A stretch of 64,000 nt of DNA, taken from contig NZ_JARWAM010000001.1 in NCBI RefSeq assembly GCF_031451695.1, forward strand, positions 186,001-250,000. Direction: 5' to 3'. Below, piece after piece: positions 42,845 through 51,473 of this stretch. The notes under the pieces are model-generated. The model worked only from the letters and a program-made list of their open reading frames with translations. It was not told the DNA's origin and searched no databases. Made by a program: the position numbers and the translations under genes. Origin of the DNA: Franzmannia qiaohouensis (lineage in GTDB: Bacteria; Pseudomonadota; Gammaproteobacteria; Pseudomonadales; Halomonadaceae). The number at the start of each line of letters is the position of its first letter. Position 1 is the first letter of the stretch.

Positions 42845-43825
42845 TCAGTCGTCGGCCAGTGCCATGGCACGATCCACCAACGCTTGGCCACCCTCGACTT
42901 GCTCGGCGAACACCGCGTATACGGGATTACTGGCGTCGATGAAGGCCTCGCGATCAACGTCGTTGATCTCGACGCCAGCTTCTCGCATGGTCTCGAGCAG
43001 CTCCGCGTCGAGCTCGGCGCCCCGCTCAAAGGCCCACGCCTGGGTTTCCGCTGCCGCCTCGCTGATCGCTTCGCGAACCTCGTCGGAGAACTGATTCCAG
43101 CCACCTTGCCCGGCGGTCAGCCAGATGGGGCTATAAACATGGTTGGAGAGCGACAGGTACTGCTGTACCTCATGCAGCCGTGCGCCGTAGATATTGCTGA
43201 GCGGGTTCTCCTGGCCGTCGATGACACCGGTCTGCAGCCCGACGAAGACTTCCGAGAAGGCCATCGGCGTGGGGTTGGCACCCCAGGTAGAGAACATCCG
43301 AGTACGCCAGTCGCTTTGCGGCGTACGGATCCTCAGCCCATCGAGGTCATCCGGCGTGGTAATCGCCCGGCGACTGTTGGTGATGTGGCGAAAGCCATTT
43401 TCCCAGGTCGAGACGATCTTCAGGCCACGCTGTTCGGCGCTCTCGGCAAGATCCGTCATCACGATCTCGTCATCGATACGCTTCAGGTGCTCGCGATCCT
43501 TGACCAGGTAGGGCAGGTCGAAGAGCGCAAAGTCCGGCGAAACCGACGACATGATCGAAGAGATCGCGGCGAGATCCACGGTGCCCATGCGCAGGCGCTG
43601 GATCAGCTGGCGCTCATCACCCAACTGGCCGCTGTCGTAGTAATCAATCTGGAGATCATCTCCCAGCCGCTCCTGGAGGCGACGGGTGAATTCCTGGGCG
43701 GTCTGCCCTTGCAGGCTCTGGGGTGAACCGCCGATGGCAATGACGATCTTGTCTTGCTCTGCTTGAGCCTGGGTGGCGACGACGGCAAGCGTCAGGGCGC
43801 TTGCGCCAAGGAGGTGCTTGAGCAT
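42845..43825 (-). CDS. dctP: TRAP transporter substrate-binding protein (DctP-like)
   Basis: A 326-residue periplasmic DctP-type protein. A signal peptide is visible (basic start, hydrophobic core, cleavage near AQA-EQD). The conserved carboxylate-binding Arg lies in LDGLRIRTPQSD near residue 150, and the FVGLQTGVIDGQENPLSNIY segment near 190 is diagnostic. AAGGAA stands before the ATG. It is the first gene of the operon and the nearest target of the divergent GntR regulator. Confidence 0.94.
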   Translation of the reverse strand: MLKHLLGASALTLAVVATQAQAEQDKIVIAIGGSPQSLQGQTAQEFTRRLQERLGDDLQIDYYDSGQLGDERQLIQRLRMGTVDLAAISSIMSSVSPDFALFDLPYLVKDREHLKRIDDEIVMTDLAESAEQRGLKIVSTWENGFRHITNSRRAITTPDDLDGLRIRTPQSDWRTRMFSTWGANPTPMAFSEVFVGLQTGVIDGQENPLSNIYGARLHEVQQYLSLSNHVYSPIWLTAGQGGWNQFSDEVREAISEAAAETQAWAFERGAELDAELLETMREAGVEINDVDREAFIDASNPVYAVFAEQVEGGQALVDRAMALADD

Positions 43826-43961
43826 GGCGTGTTCCTTCTTGTTATCGATTGGCGTGATGTCGATGGTTTCGCTTATCTGGTCTGCTGGTTGGTTTACCGG
43901 ACCAGTTGATAAGCAATCTAGATTCCCTTGTGACCAAGCGTCAAGCTGGCTGTGAGAAATA

Positions 43962-43975
43962 TAGACCTTTGTCTA
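43962..43975. promoter_or_regulatory. TAGAC-N4-GTCTA palindrome in the TRAP promoter region
   Basis: An inverted repeat TAGAC cttt GTCTA, built from the same half-sites as the larger palindrome at 44010 but in the opposite orientation. It lies between dctP and the GntR gene. Confidence 0.5.
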
Positions 43976-44009
43976 GTCATGGAAGCTTTATGGCATACGC
44001 GGAGCATTT

Positions 44010-44028
44010 TGGTCTAGCATGTAGACCA
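44010..44028. promoter_or_regulatory. Operator-like palindrome upstream of the GntR gene of the TRAP cluster
   Basis: TGGTCTA and TAGACCA form perfect 7-bp arms around a 5-nt spacer, 20 nt before the GntR start. It is the best candidate operator for this regulator. A third, longer-spaced repeat CTGGTC / GACCAG lies at 43877-43905 nearer dctP. Confidence 0.65.
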
Positions 44029-44047
44029 GTTGGCAGGAGACAAATGA

Positions 44048-44782
44048 ATGGACAACCCAGCTTTCGCCTTCGAGAAGGCACTCAAGAACAAGACCAAGAA
44101 GGACGTCCTGGCGGATAAGCTGGTCGACATGCTGCTGACGGGACTGCTGCGCGAGGGTGATGTGCTACCCAGCGAGCGCGAACTCGCCCAGCTCTTCGAA
44201 GTGAGCAGGGAGACCGTGCGCGGCGCGCTTGCCCAGCTGACGGCCTTCGGCCTGATCAGTGTCTCGCACGGCAGCAAGACGCGTATCTGCGCCGACGAGC
44301 GGGCGCTGGCGCGCTTCGGCGAGATGCGTGAGGGCGCTGTCCGAGCAGGCGAGCTCGAGCAATTCGACGTGGACTGCGTATTCGAGAGCCGTATCGTGGT
44401 CGAAGCCGCTATCGCCCGGCGAGCGGCGATCAGGATCGACGCCGAGGGGATTCAAAAGCTGGAGCGAATGCTCGATGCCCAAAGCAAGCTGTTCGACTCA
44501 CCGGTGTACTTCCAGCTCTCGGACCAGAGCTTCCACAAGCTGATCTCCGAGTACGCGAATAACGCCCTGCTGCTGCGTTACGCCGGGGAGCTGTACGATT
44601 ACGGCCTCAACATTCGTCGCCAGGTGATGGTGGAAGAGGGGGCGATCGAGCGCAGCTACCGGGAGCACGCGCACATCGTCGACGCCTTGCGCCGCCAAGA
44701 CCCCGACGCCGCCGAGCGCGCCATGCTCGCCCACCTCGATAGCGTCTATCGCACCACCAAGGACAAGCTCACCAGCGGATGA
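44048..44782 (+). CDS. GntR-family regulator (FCD) of the TRAP/sugar-acid operon
   Basis: A 244-residue FCD-type GntR protein. The winged helix covers about residues 15-80 (SERELAQLFEVSRETVRGALAQL) and the FCD domain follows (ESRIVVEAAIARRAAI; LSDQSFHKLISEYANN with a metal-binding His; YREHAHIVDALRRQD with the two His of the FCD metal site). AGGAG precedes the ATG at 8 nt. It is transcribed away from the TRAP operon with palindromes between, a typical local repressor. Confidence 0.92.
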   Translation: MDNPAFAFEKALKNKTKKDVLADKLVDMLLTGLLREGDVLPSERELAQLFEVSRETVRGALAQLTAFGLISVSHGSKTRICADERALARFGEMREGAVRAGELEQFDVDCVFESRIVVEAAIARRAAIRIDAEGIQKLERMLDAQSKLFDSPVYFQLSDQSFHKLISEYANNALLLRYAGELYDYGLNIRRQVMVEEGAIERSYREHAHIVDALRRQDPDAAERAMLAHLDSVYRTTKDKLTSG

Positions 44783-44788
44783 GGCCCA

Positions 44789-44803
44789 GGGCGTCCTGCG
44801 CCC
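44789..44803. terminator. Short hairpin between convergent genes
   Basis: GGGCG tcctg CGCCC lies in the 26-bp gap between the GntR gene and the convergent MocR gene. It could end both transcripts but has no T-run. Confidence 0.35.
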
Positions 44804-44808
44804 CGCCG

Positions 44809-46245
44809 TCATCCCAGCAGCTCGGCATGCTCGCCCAGTTGGCTCGCGACTGTCTCACCAATGCGCTTTACTGCGGCCTCTATCTTGCCCGTCAATGGCG
44901 CCGCGTAATTGAGGCGCAGGCAGTTGCGATACTTCCCCGAGGCCGAGAACAGCGACCCAGGGGCGATATGCAGCGACTCCTCGCTTAGCCGCGCATTGAG
45001 CCGCACGCAGTCAATCGCGTCCGGCAGCTCCAGCCATAGCAGGAAGCCGCCCTGGGGATCGCTCACCCGGGTGCCTGGAGGGAAGTCTCGCATCACCCAG
45101 CCCAGCATGATGTCGCGCTGGCGCTGGTACTGACGGACCACCTGACGCAGGTGGCGCTCGTAATGGCCGTGGGCAACGAACTCCGCCACCGCCAGCTGTG
45201 GCAGGGTCGCCGAGGCCCCGGTGGAGACGTACTTCATGTGCAGCACCTGATCCCGGTAGCGCCCCGGGGCGATCCAGCCAACCCGCAGACCCGGCACCAG
45301 GGTCTTGGAGAAGGCGCTGCACAGCAGCACCCTGTCATCATCGTCGAAGCTCTTGATGGTACGCGGCCGAGGTGTGGCAAAGGCCAGGTCACCGTAGATA
45401 TCGTCCTCCACGATCGCTACATCGAAGCGCTGGGCAAGGGCGACCAAGGCACGCTTGCGGGCCTCGGGCATGGTGTAGCCGAGGGGGTTGTTGCAGGTCG
45501 GGGTCACCTGGATGGCCTTCACCGGCCACTGCTCCAGGGCCAGCTCCAGCGCCTCCAGGCTGATGCCGGTCTGCGGATCGGTAGGAATCTCCAATGCCTT
45601 GAGGCCCTGGGCCTTGAGAATCTGCATGGTGCCGTAGAAGCTCGGCGAGTCCACCGCCACCACGTCGCCGGGGCCAGCCAGGGTGCGCAGGCTGAGCGAC
45701 AGCGCCTCCTGGCAACCGGTGGTGATCAGCAGGTCGTCGGGATGCAGCAGGCAGCCTGACGTCGTCGCCAGGCGGGCAATCTGGCGACGCAGTTCGAGAC
45801 TACCGGCCAGGCCATCGTAGTTGAGATCCTGGGCAGCGGCACGCCGATGCAGCGTCGAGAGCCGACGCAGCAGCGGCTTGAGCGTCGCGGCCTCGAGGTC
45901 GGGGATGCCGCGCCCCAGCCTCAGCAGCCGGTCGTGACTTGGCGACTCTCCCACTAACTCCAGCACCTGGTCCCACTGCGAGACATCCAGCGGCCGCTGA
46001 GCGGGACGCGAGACGCTGGGCAGCGCGCTGGCGGCGATCCGCGCCGCAACGAAATAGCCCGAGCGTGGCCGCGCCTCGACGACGCCACGCTCCTCCAGGC
46101 GCCGATAGGCCTCCTGCACCGTGGAAACGCTGACCCGGAACTCCCGACACAGCTGGCGGATAGACGGCAGCCGATCGCCGACGCGATACAGCCCCTGCTC
46201 GATGCGCTCGCCAACCGCCAGGGCCACTGTTTGATAACGATTCAT
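44809..46245 (-). CDS. MocR-family regulator (GntR winged helix fused to aminotransferase domain)
   Basis: A 478-residue fusion of a GntR winged helix (residues about 5-70) and a class I aminotransferase-like domain (from about 105). The PLP lysine is Lys314 in SAFSKTLVPG. MocR proteins such as PdxR and GabR use PLP as a sensor and control vitamin B6 or amino-acid genes. The frame continues upstream, but the ATG at 46245 begins the winged helix (MNRYQTVALAVGERIEQGLY). Upstream lie two direct and one inverted copy of ATCTGTAT, the arrangement known for PdxR/GabR sites. The divergent neighbour is a DUF1127 gene. Confidence 0.9.
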   Translation of the reverse strand: MNRYQTVALAVGERIEQGLYRVGDRLPSIRQLCREFRVSVSTVQEAYRRLEERGVVEARPRSGYFVAARIAASALPSVSRPAQRPLDVSQWDQVLELVGESPSHDRLLRLGRGIPDLEAATLKPLLRRLSTLHRRAAAQDLNYDGLAGSLELRRQIARLATTSGCLLHPDDLLITTGCQEALSLSLRTLAGPGDVVAVDSPSFYGTMQILKAQGLKALEIPTDPQTGISLEALELALEQWPVKAIQVTPTCNNPLGYTMPEARKRALVALAQRFDVAIVEDDIYGDLAFATPRPRTIKSFDDDDRVLLCSAFSKTLVPGLRVGWIAPGRYRDQVLHMKYVSTGASATLPQLAVAEFVAHGHYERHLRQVVRQYQRQRDIMLGWVMRDFPPGTRVSDPQGGFLLWLELPDAIDCVRLNARLSEESLHIAPGSLFSASGKYRNCLRLNYAAPLTGKIEAAVKRIGETVASQLGEHAELLG

Positions 46246-46274
46246 GACAGATCCAAAGAAACCGACGACTGACC

Positions 46275-46357
46275 ATACAGATAGCACGTTTCGGCCGTTA
46301 CAAGCGTCGAAAACACTTATCTGTATCTAAAAAACAACTGATATCTGGATCTGTATC
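46275..46357. promoter_or_regulatory. Three ATCTGTAT-type sites between the MocR and DUF1127 genes
   Basis: ATACAGATA at 46275-46283 is the exact inverse of TATCTGTAT at 46318-46326, and ATCTGTATC at 46349-46357 repeats the latter after 31 nt, about three helical turns. One inverted and two direct repeats is the layout expected for MocR dimers. Confidence 0.65.
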
Positions 46358-46409
46358 GAATGAAGCGCCCTCAATACCCTATCAGGGTGATCCCTTTGAG
46401 GAAGCGGCC

Positions 46410-46577
46410 ATGCTCAGCCAATACCTGACCTCACGACTCGCTGCCTGGCGACGCCAGGCACAGCGCCACCGTACGCGGCGCCGCCTGAAGCAGCTCGATT
46501 GCCATCTACTCGAGGATATCGGTGTTGATCGCCAAACCGCTGCCCGCGAGGCGCGCAAGCCATTCTGGAAACCTTGA
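46410..46577 (+). CDS. DUF1127 family small protein (YjiS-like)
   Basis: A 55-residue protein. It starts with a hydrophobic-basic segment (SQYLTSRLAAWRRQ), has a strongly basic middle (RHRTRRRLKQ) and ends with the DUF1127 core: LLEDIGVDRQTAAREARKPFW. GAGGAA lies 7 nt before the ATG. DUF1127 proteins bind RNA or membranes and affect phosphate, carbon or stress regulation in other bacteria. It is divergent from the MocR regulator, which may control it. Confidence 0.85.
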   Translation: MLSQYLTSRLAAWRRQAQRHRTRRRLKQLDCHLLEDIGVDRQTAAREARKPFWKP

Positions 46578-46626
46578 ACCCGCTGCTCACGGCAGGAAGC
46601 CTGGGACACACAGCGCCCCTGCAGCG

Positions 46627-47352
46627 TTAAAGGTCGCCGAAGCGATACTGAAGCAGCGTGAGCGCCACCACCGGGGCGGTCTCGGTGCGCAGGATACGCG
46701 GGCCGAGGGTGAGGGGAGAGAAGTCGGCCTGCAGGGCGGCGTCGACTTCGGCCGCTGACAGGCCGCCTTCGGGGCCGATCAGCAGCGCCGCACGGGTCAC
46801 GCCGTGGGGCTCGGCAAAGGTGCCATCGGTGGCCGGGTGCAGCACCAGGCGCAGGGTTTCGTCGCGGGCTGCCAGCCAGTCGCCGAGCGGCTGCGGGGGG
46901 TGCACCGGCGGCAGCGTGGCGCGGCCGCACTGCTCGCAGGCGCTGGCCGCCACCGCTTGCCAGTGGGCGAGCTTCTTGGCCTCGCGCTCGCCCTTGAGAC
47001 GCACGTCGCCGTGCTCGGTATAGAGCGGCGTGATGGCGGCCACGCCCAGCTCCACGGCCTTCTGGATGGCGTAGTCCATGCGGTCGCCCTTGGAGATCGC
47101 CTGGCCCAGGTGCACCGCCAACGGTGACTCGCCGCGGCCGCTGTTGATGGCCTCGATGCGCACCACCACTCGTTTGCGCTCCACGTCGACCAGCACCGCA
47201 TCGGCTTCCTGGCCGCGCCCATCGAACAGTGCCAGCCGCTCGCCAGGGCGCATGCGCAGCACGCGGCCGACGTGGCGCGCCGGCCCCTCGGGCAGAACGA
47301 CGTCGCCGCCAACGGTGAAGTCGGCGGCGACGTGGATGCGCGGGCCGCTCAT
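46627..47352 (-). CDS. rsmE: 16S rRNA m3U1498 methyltransferase RsmE
   Basis: A 241-residue SPOUT methyltransferase matching RsmE (243 residues in E. coli). The N-terminal PUA-like domain covers about 1-70, and the SPOUT domain ends with LIGPEGGLSAAEVDAAL and LGPRILRTETAPVVAL, which form the AdoMet-binding knot. It methylates U1498 of 16S rRNA. GGAG precedes the ATG at 47352; the longer frame is not used. Confidence 0.95.
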   Translation of the reverse strand: MSGPRIHVAADFTVGGDVVLPEGPARHVGRVLRMRPGERLALFDGRGQEADAVLVDVERKRVVVRIEAINSGRGESPLAVHLGQAISKGDRMDYAIQKAVELGVAAITPLYTEHGDVRLKGEREAKKLAHWQAVAASACEQCGRATLPPVHPPQPLGDWLAARDETLRLVLHPATDGTFAEPHGVTRAALLIGPEGGLSAAEVDAALQADFSPLTLGPRILRTETAPVVALTLLQYRFGDL

Positions 47353-47390
47353 CGAGCCGCTCCGCGAGTCACGAGCAGGTGCATGGGCCC

Positions 47391-47906
47391 TTACTGCGTG
47401 GTTTCGCTGGCCTGCTGGGCCTCGCGCTTCTTCTTCTGGGCGTAGATCGCCTCGAAGTTGACCGGCGCCAGCATCAGCGGCGGGAAGCCACCGCGGTTGA
47501 CCAGGTTGTCGATGCACTCGCGGGCATAGGGGAACAGCACGTTGGGGCAGAAGGCGCCCAGGGTGTGCTCGAGCTGCTGCCCTTCGATGCCGCCGATGCG
47601 AAACAGGCCGGCCTGCTCGATCTCGGCCAGGAACGACGTGTTGCCAGTCTCGCTGTGCTTGACCTCGGCGGTGACCTTGACCACCACCTCATACAGGTCC
47701 TCGCTGACCTGGCTGCTCGAGGTGTTGAGATCGAGGCCAACCTTGGGCTTGAACGGCTGCTGAAACACCGCTGGCGCGTTGGGCGACTCGAAGGAGATAT
47801 CCTTGACGTAGATGCGCTGCAGAGAGAATTTCAGCTGCGGCTTTTCCTGATCACCGGCAGCGCCCTGGGGATTGCTGGCTGCGGGCTGATTGTTGTCTTC
47901 CGCCAT
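47391..47906 (-). CDS. secB: Protein-export chaperone SecB
   Basis: A 171-residue SecB, slightly longer than in E. coli because of an N-terminal extension rich in Asn, Gln and Ala. The core begins FSLQRIYVKDISFESPNAP, and the segment LGAFCPNVLFPYARECIDNLVNRGGFPPLML near 120-150 is diagnostic. It keeps preproteins unfolded and hands them to SecA. yibN follows upstream on the same strand, the usual neighbour. Confidence 0.97.
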   Translation of the reverse strand: MAEDNNQPAASNPQGAAGDQEKPQLKFSLQRIYVKDISFESPNAPAVFQQPFKPKVGLDLNTSSSQVSEDLYEVVVKVTAEVKHSETGNTSFLAEIEQAGLFRIGGIEGQQLEHTLGAFCPNVLFPYARECIDNLVNRGGFPPLMLAPVNFEAIYAQKKKREAQQASETTQ

Positions 47907-47954
47907 GAGAAGGGTCCTTGACGTCTGTTGCGTGTGATAAGTGAGTAGCGCTGG

Positions 47955-48377
47955 TTACTTCTTGACCACCGGCATGCCATCAGCCTGCCACTGGGTCATG
48001 CCACCCTTGAGCTTGAAGGCGCGCTCGAAGCCGGCCTTCTCCAGTTTGGCCTGGGCGGCACCGGATGACTGGCCGTGCTTGCAGACCACGATGATCGGCT
48101 TATCCTTCGACTTTTCCAACTCGCTGATGCGGTTGTCGAGCTTGCTCTGGGGAATATTGCGCGCCCCGGCGATATGGCCGACCTTGAAGTCGTTGGCCTC
48201 GCGAATATCGACTACTACGGCGTCTTCGCGGTTGATCAACTGGGTCGCCTCGCTGGCCGAGACACCGCTCTTGCTGCTGCCTCTCACCTCATACGCGATC
48301 CAGGCGGTCAGCACCAACAGGAACGCCCCCACCAGCAGCGGGTGGTTCTGCACGAATTCGAAGAGCTGGTCGATCAT
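47955..48377 (-). CDS. yibN: Rhodanese-like membrane protein (YibN)
   Basis: A 140-residue protein with one N-terminal membrane helix (PLLVGAFLLVLTAWIAYEV) and a rhodanese domain. The active-site Cys lies in IVVCKHGQSSGAAQ near residue 97. Sulfurtransferase activity is inferred from the fold. It lies 48 bp upstream of secB, a conserved pair in gammaproteobacteria. Confidence 0.93.
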   Translation of the reverse strand: MIDQLFEFVQNHPLLVGAFLLVLTAWIAYEVRGSSKSGVSASEATQLINREDAVVVDIREANDFKVGHIAGARNIPQSKLDNRISELEKSKDKPIIVVCKHGQSSGAAQAKLEKAGFERAFKLKGGMTQWQADGMPVVKK

Positions 48378-48506
48378 GGGTCCGGATAACTCTTGTTGGG
48401 TAACGGTTGCGCCGAGCGGCGCCCAGTATACACAAGCTGCGTGATCGCGTCTGCGCGCCGGCCGCCAGGCTCAGGGCTATCGCAGATTAGGCAGAAACGC
48501 TCGGAA

Positions 48507-48619
48507 CTGATCCGTCGACAGGCCTACGAGGAGGCGCTGTAAACCCATCCCTGGGCGCTACCTTGCGCCATCCATGGCGCAAACCTCCTCTTCGGCCTGT
48601 CCCCGGCGTCCTTCGCTTA
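48507..48619 (+). repeat. Structured intergenic repeat, copy E
   Basis: Copy of the five-member family. The outer stem GACAGGCC / GGCCTGTC and the inner stem GAGGAGG / CCTCCTC are both perfect and both differ from copy D by paired changes. The apical hairpin is TTGCGCCAT CC ATGGCGCAA. It lies between yibN and gpmI. Confidence 0.9.
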
Positions 48620-48646
48620 GCGGCATCATATCGCCCTGCCACCAGG

Positions 48647-48676
48647 CTGACGCCCGGCGCGGCTGTGCGATATGAT
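48647..48676 (+). promoter_or_regulatory. Predicted sigma-70 promoter of gpmI
   Basis: A -35 element CTGACG (48647-48652) and a -10 element TATGAT (48671-48676) are spaced by 18 nt, about 70 nt upstream of gpmI. The -10 lies inside the right arm of the 13-bp inverted repeat GGCATCATATCGC / GCGATATGATGCC. Confidence 0.5.
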
Positions 48677-48744
48677 GCCTCATGGAGCCGTGAGTCGCGA
48701 CCCCGGGCCCTCCGGGCACGACGCTTATCAATGAGGCCAATTGC

Positions 48745-50310
48745 ATGTCTGATGCCACCCCGCGCCCCGTGGCGCTGATTATCCTCGATGGCTACGGCCA
48801 CAACGAGGCCCTAGAGGCCAACGCCGTCGCCGCCGCCGACACCCCGGTGATGGACCGCCTGCAGCGCGACTGCCCCAGCAGCCTGATCCACACCGACGGC
48901 AACTATGTCGGCCTGCCCGACGGCCAGATGGGCAACTCCGAGGTCGGCCACATGAACCTCGGCGCCGGACGCATCGTCTACCAGGACTTCACCCGCATCA
49001 CCAAGGCCATCGAGGACGGCGACCTCGACCACAACGCCGCCCTGACCCGGCCCATCGACGACGCCGTGGAGGCACAGCGCGCGGTGCACCTGCTTGGCCT
49101 ACTGTCGCCGGGCGGCGTGCACAGCCATGAGGAGCACGTCATCGCCATGGCCGAGCTGGCCGCACGCCGCGGCGCCCAGCGCATCTACGTGCACGCCTTC
49201 CTCGACGGCCGCGACATGCCGCCCAAGAGCGCCCTGGCCTCGATCGAGCGCGTCAATGAGCGACTCTCCGAGCTGGTCGGGGCCGATAACGGCTTCATCG
49301 CCTCGGTGATCGGCCGCTACTACGCCATGGACCGCGACAACCGCTGGGATCGCGTCGAGAAAGCCTATCGGCTGATCACCGAGGGCGTTGGCGAATTCGA
49401 CGCGGTAAGCGCCGAGGTCGCACTGCGCGAGGCCTACCAGCGCAACGAGACCGACGAATTCGTCAGCGCCACCAGCGTGCGCCCCAACAATGCCGCGGTG
49501 GTCACCGAGGACGGTGACGCGGCGATCTTCATGAACTTCCGCGCCGATCGCGCCCGCGAGCTGACCCGCGCCTTCGTCGAGGATGGCTTCGACGGTTTCA
49601 CCCGCCACACACGCCCGCGGCTGGCTGGCGACGGCCTGGTGATGCTCACCCAGTATGCCGCCGACATTCCGGCGCCGGCGGCCTTCCCGCCCGTGGCGCT
49701 GACCAACACCCTGGGCGAGGTGGTGGCCGAGCGCGGCCTGACCCAGCTGCGCATCGCCGAGACCGAGAAGTACCCCCACGTGACCTTCTTCTTCTCCGGC
49801 GGCCAGGAAGCCGAGTACCCCGGCGAGACCCGTATCCTGGTGCCCTCGCCGCGGGACGTGAAGACCTACGACGAAAAGCCCGAGATGAGCGCCTACGAGC
49901 TCACCGACAAGCTGGTGGCGGCCATCGAATCCGGCGCCCATGACCTGATCATCTGCAACTACGCCAACGGCGACATGGTCGGCCACACCGGCGACTTCGA
50001 CGCCGCGGTCAAGGCCATCGAGACGGTGGATATCTGCCTGGGACGGGTGGTGGAGGCGATCCAGCGCGCCGGCGGCGCCTGCCTGGTCACCGCCGACCAC
50101 GGCAACGCCGAGCAGATGGTCGATCCCCAGACCGGCAATCCGCATACCGCCCACACCACCTTCGAGGTGCCGCTGGTCTACGTCGGTGAACGCAAGGTCA
50201 GGCTGCAGGACGACGGCAGCCTCTGCGACCTGGCGCCGACGCTGCTGGCGATGATGGGCCAGGCGGTTCCCGCGGAGATGACCGGGCGCGTGCTGATCGA
50301 CGCTGCGTGA
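48745..50310 (+). CDS. gpmI: Phosphoglycerate mutase, cofactor-independent
   Basis: A 521-residue iPGM of the alkaline phosphatase superfamily. The first metal motif LIILDGYGHN and the catalytic Ser65 in GQMGNSEVGHMN are clear, and VTADHGNAEQM near 448-458 supplies further Mn ligands. It interconverts 3- and 2-phosphoglycerate; the glycerate kinase elsewhere in the window feeds 2-phosphoglycerate into the same step. GAGG lies before the ATG. envC follows with the starts overlapping or adjacent. Confidence 0.97.
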   Translation: MSDATPRPVALIILDGYGHNEALEANAVAAADTPVMDRLQRDCPSSLIHTDGNYVGLPDGQMGNSEVGHMNLGAGRIVYQDFTRITKAIEDGDLDHNAALTRPIDDAVEAQRAVHLLGLLSPGGVHSHEEHVIAMAELAARRGAQRIYVHAFLDGRDMPPKSALASIERVNERLSELVGADNGFIASVIGRYYAMDRDNRWDRVEKAYRLITEGVGEFDAVSAEVALREAYQRNETDEFVSATSVRPNNAAVVTEDGDAAIFMNFRADRARELTRAFVEDGFDGFTRHTRPRLAGDGLVMLTQYAADIPAPAAFPPVALTNTLGEVVAERGLTQLRIAETEKYPHVTFFFSGGQEAEYPGETRILVPSPRDVKTYDEKPEMSAYELTDKLVAAIESGAHDLIICNYANGDMVGHTGDFDAAVKAIETVDICLGRVVEAIQRAGGACLVTADHGNAEQMVDPQTGNPHTAHTTFEVPLVYVGERKVRLQDDGSLCDLAPTLLAMMGQAVPAEMTGRVLIDAA

Positions 50311-50318
50311 GGCCCGGC

Positions 50319-51473
50319 ATGCGGCGCAGCGCCCTGCACGGCCTGGCGACACTGGCGGCGGGGCTGCTGCTGAGTCTGCCGCTCGCGAGCGATGCCAGCG
50401 AAGGCCGCGAACGGCGCGCTCAGGAGCGCCTCGACGCCATCGGCAGCGAGATCCAGGCGGTGTCGCGGCGCCTCGAGTCAACCCGCGAGGACCGCGACGA
50501 CGCCGACCGCGAGCTGCGTGAGGTCGAGACCGCCCTGGCCACGACCCACCGCCGCCTGGATACCCTGCAGGCCGAGCGCCGCGAGGTGGCCGACGAGATC
50601 GACGAGCTCGAGCGCCGGCGCGGCATCCTCGAAGCCGAGCGCGACGCCCAGCTCGAGGCCCTGGCTACCCAGCTCGAGGCGCTCTACCGGCTGGGCCATA
50701 CCCCGCAGCTCAAGCTGCTGCTCAATCAGGACGACCCGGCGCGCCTCGACCGCCTGCAGACCTACCTCAACCACCTGAGTCGTGCTCGCAACGAACGCCT
50801 GGACGCCATTGCCGCCCTCGACGAACACCTCGCCGACAATCGCGCCGCCCTCGATGAACGCGACGCCGAGCTAGCCGCCCTTAGTGACGAACTGGCCGAG
50901 CGCAGCGCCGACCTGGCCACGCAGATGCAAGAGCGCGAGGCACTGGTAGCCTCGCTCGACGCACGCTACAGCAGCGAGCAGCAGCGCCTCGACGGCCTCG
51001 ACCGCGATCGCGAAGACGCCGAGCGAGTGCTGCAGCGGGTGCGCGAGGAGATGGCGCGCCTCTCCGAGCCGCCGCCCTCCACCGCCATCGCCGCAACCCA
51101 GGGCGACCTGCCGTGGCCGGTGCAGGGCTCGGTGACCTCGAGCTTCGGCCGCGGCGACGGCATCAGCCGCAACGGCATGCTGATCCAGGCCAGCGAGGGC
51201 ACGCCGGTTACCGCGGTGCACAGCGGCCGGGTGGTGTTCGCCGACTGGATGCGCGGCTTCGGCAACCTGCTGATCGTCGACCACGGCGACCAGGTCATGA
51301 CCCTCCACGCCCACCTGCAGCATTTCAGCGCCGAGGTCGGCAGCGCCGTATCCCGCGGCGACGAGCTCGGCGCCGTGGGCAACAGCGGTGGCCAGGGCCG
51401 CGCCGCGCTGTACTTCGAGGTGCGCCGCAACGGCGAGCCGATCGATCCTCAGGGCTGGATCGCACAACGCTGA
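50319..51473 (+). CDS. envC: Murein hydrolase activator EnvC
   Basis: A 384-residue periplasmic protein with a signal peptide, a long coiled coil rich in Arg/Glu (about residues 25-240) and a C-terminal LytM/M23 domain. The LytM zinc ligands are degenerate: SRNGMLIQA stands where active enzymes have HxGxD, and ALYFEVR replaces the last HxH. It therefore activates amidases rather than cutting murein itself, as in E. coli EnvC. TGAGG lies 6 nt before the ATG at 50319; a GTG at 50307 overlapping the gpmI stop is the alternative. Confidence 0.93.
   Translation: MRRSALHGLATLAAGLLLSLPLASDASEGRERRAQERLDAIGSEIQAVSRRLESTREDRDDADRELREVETALATTHRRLDTLQAERREVADEIDELERRRGILEAERDAQLEALATQLEALYRLGHTPQLKLLLNQDDPARLDRLQTYLNHLSRARNERLDAIAALDEHLADNRAALDERDAELAALSDELAERSADLATQMQEREALVASLDARYSSEQQRLDGLDRDREDAERVLQRVREEMARLSEPPPSTAIAATQGDLPWPVQGSVTSSFGRGDGISRNGMLIQASEGTPVTAVHSGRVVFADWMRGFGNLLIVDHGDQVMTLHAHLQHFSAEVGSAVSRGDELGAVGNSGGQGRAALYFEVRRNGEPIDPQGWIAQR

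Larger units (their letters stand above)
48378..48744. other. Divergent gap between yibN and gpmI
   Basis: This 367-bp gap contains structured repeat copy E (48507-48619), a 13-bp inverted repeat (48622-48634 and 48667-48679) and the gpmI promoter. A GTATAC at 48426-48431 lies near yibN but lacks the full TGTATACA match. No small ORF is convincing. Confidence 0.7.

Noticed and set aside
48426..48431. GTATAC upstream of yibN as part of the purine regulon
   Set aside because: Only six bases match, the full octamer TGTATACA is absent, and yibN-secB has no link to purine use. It shows that the hexamer alone also occurs by chance.
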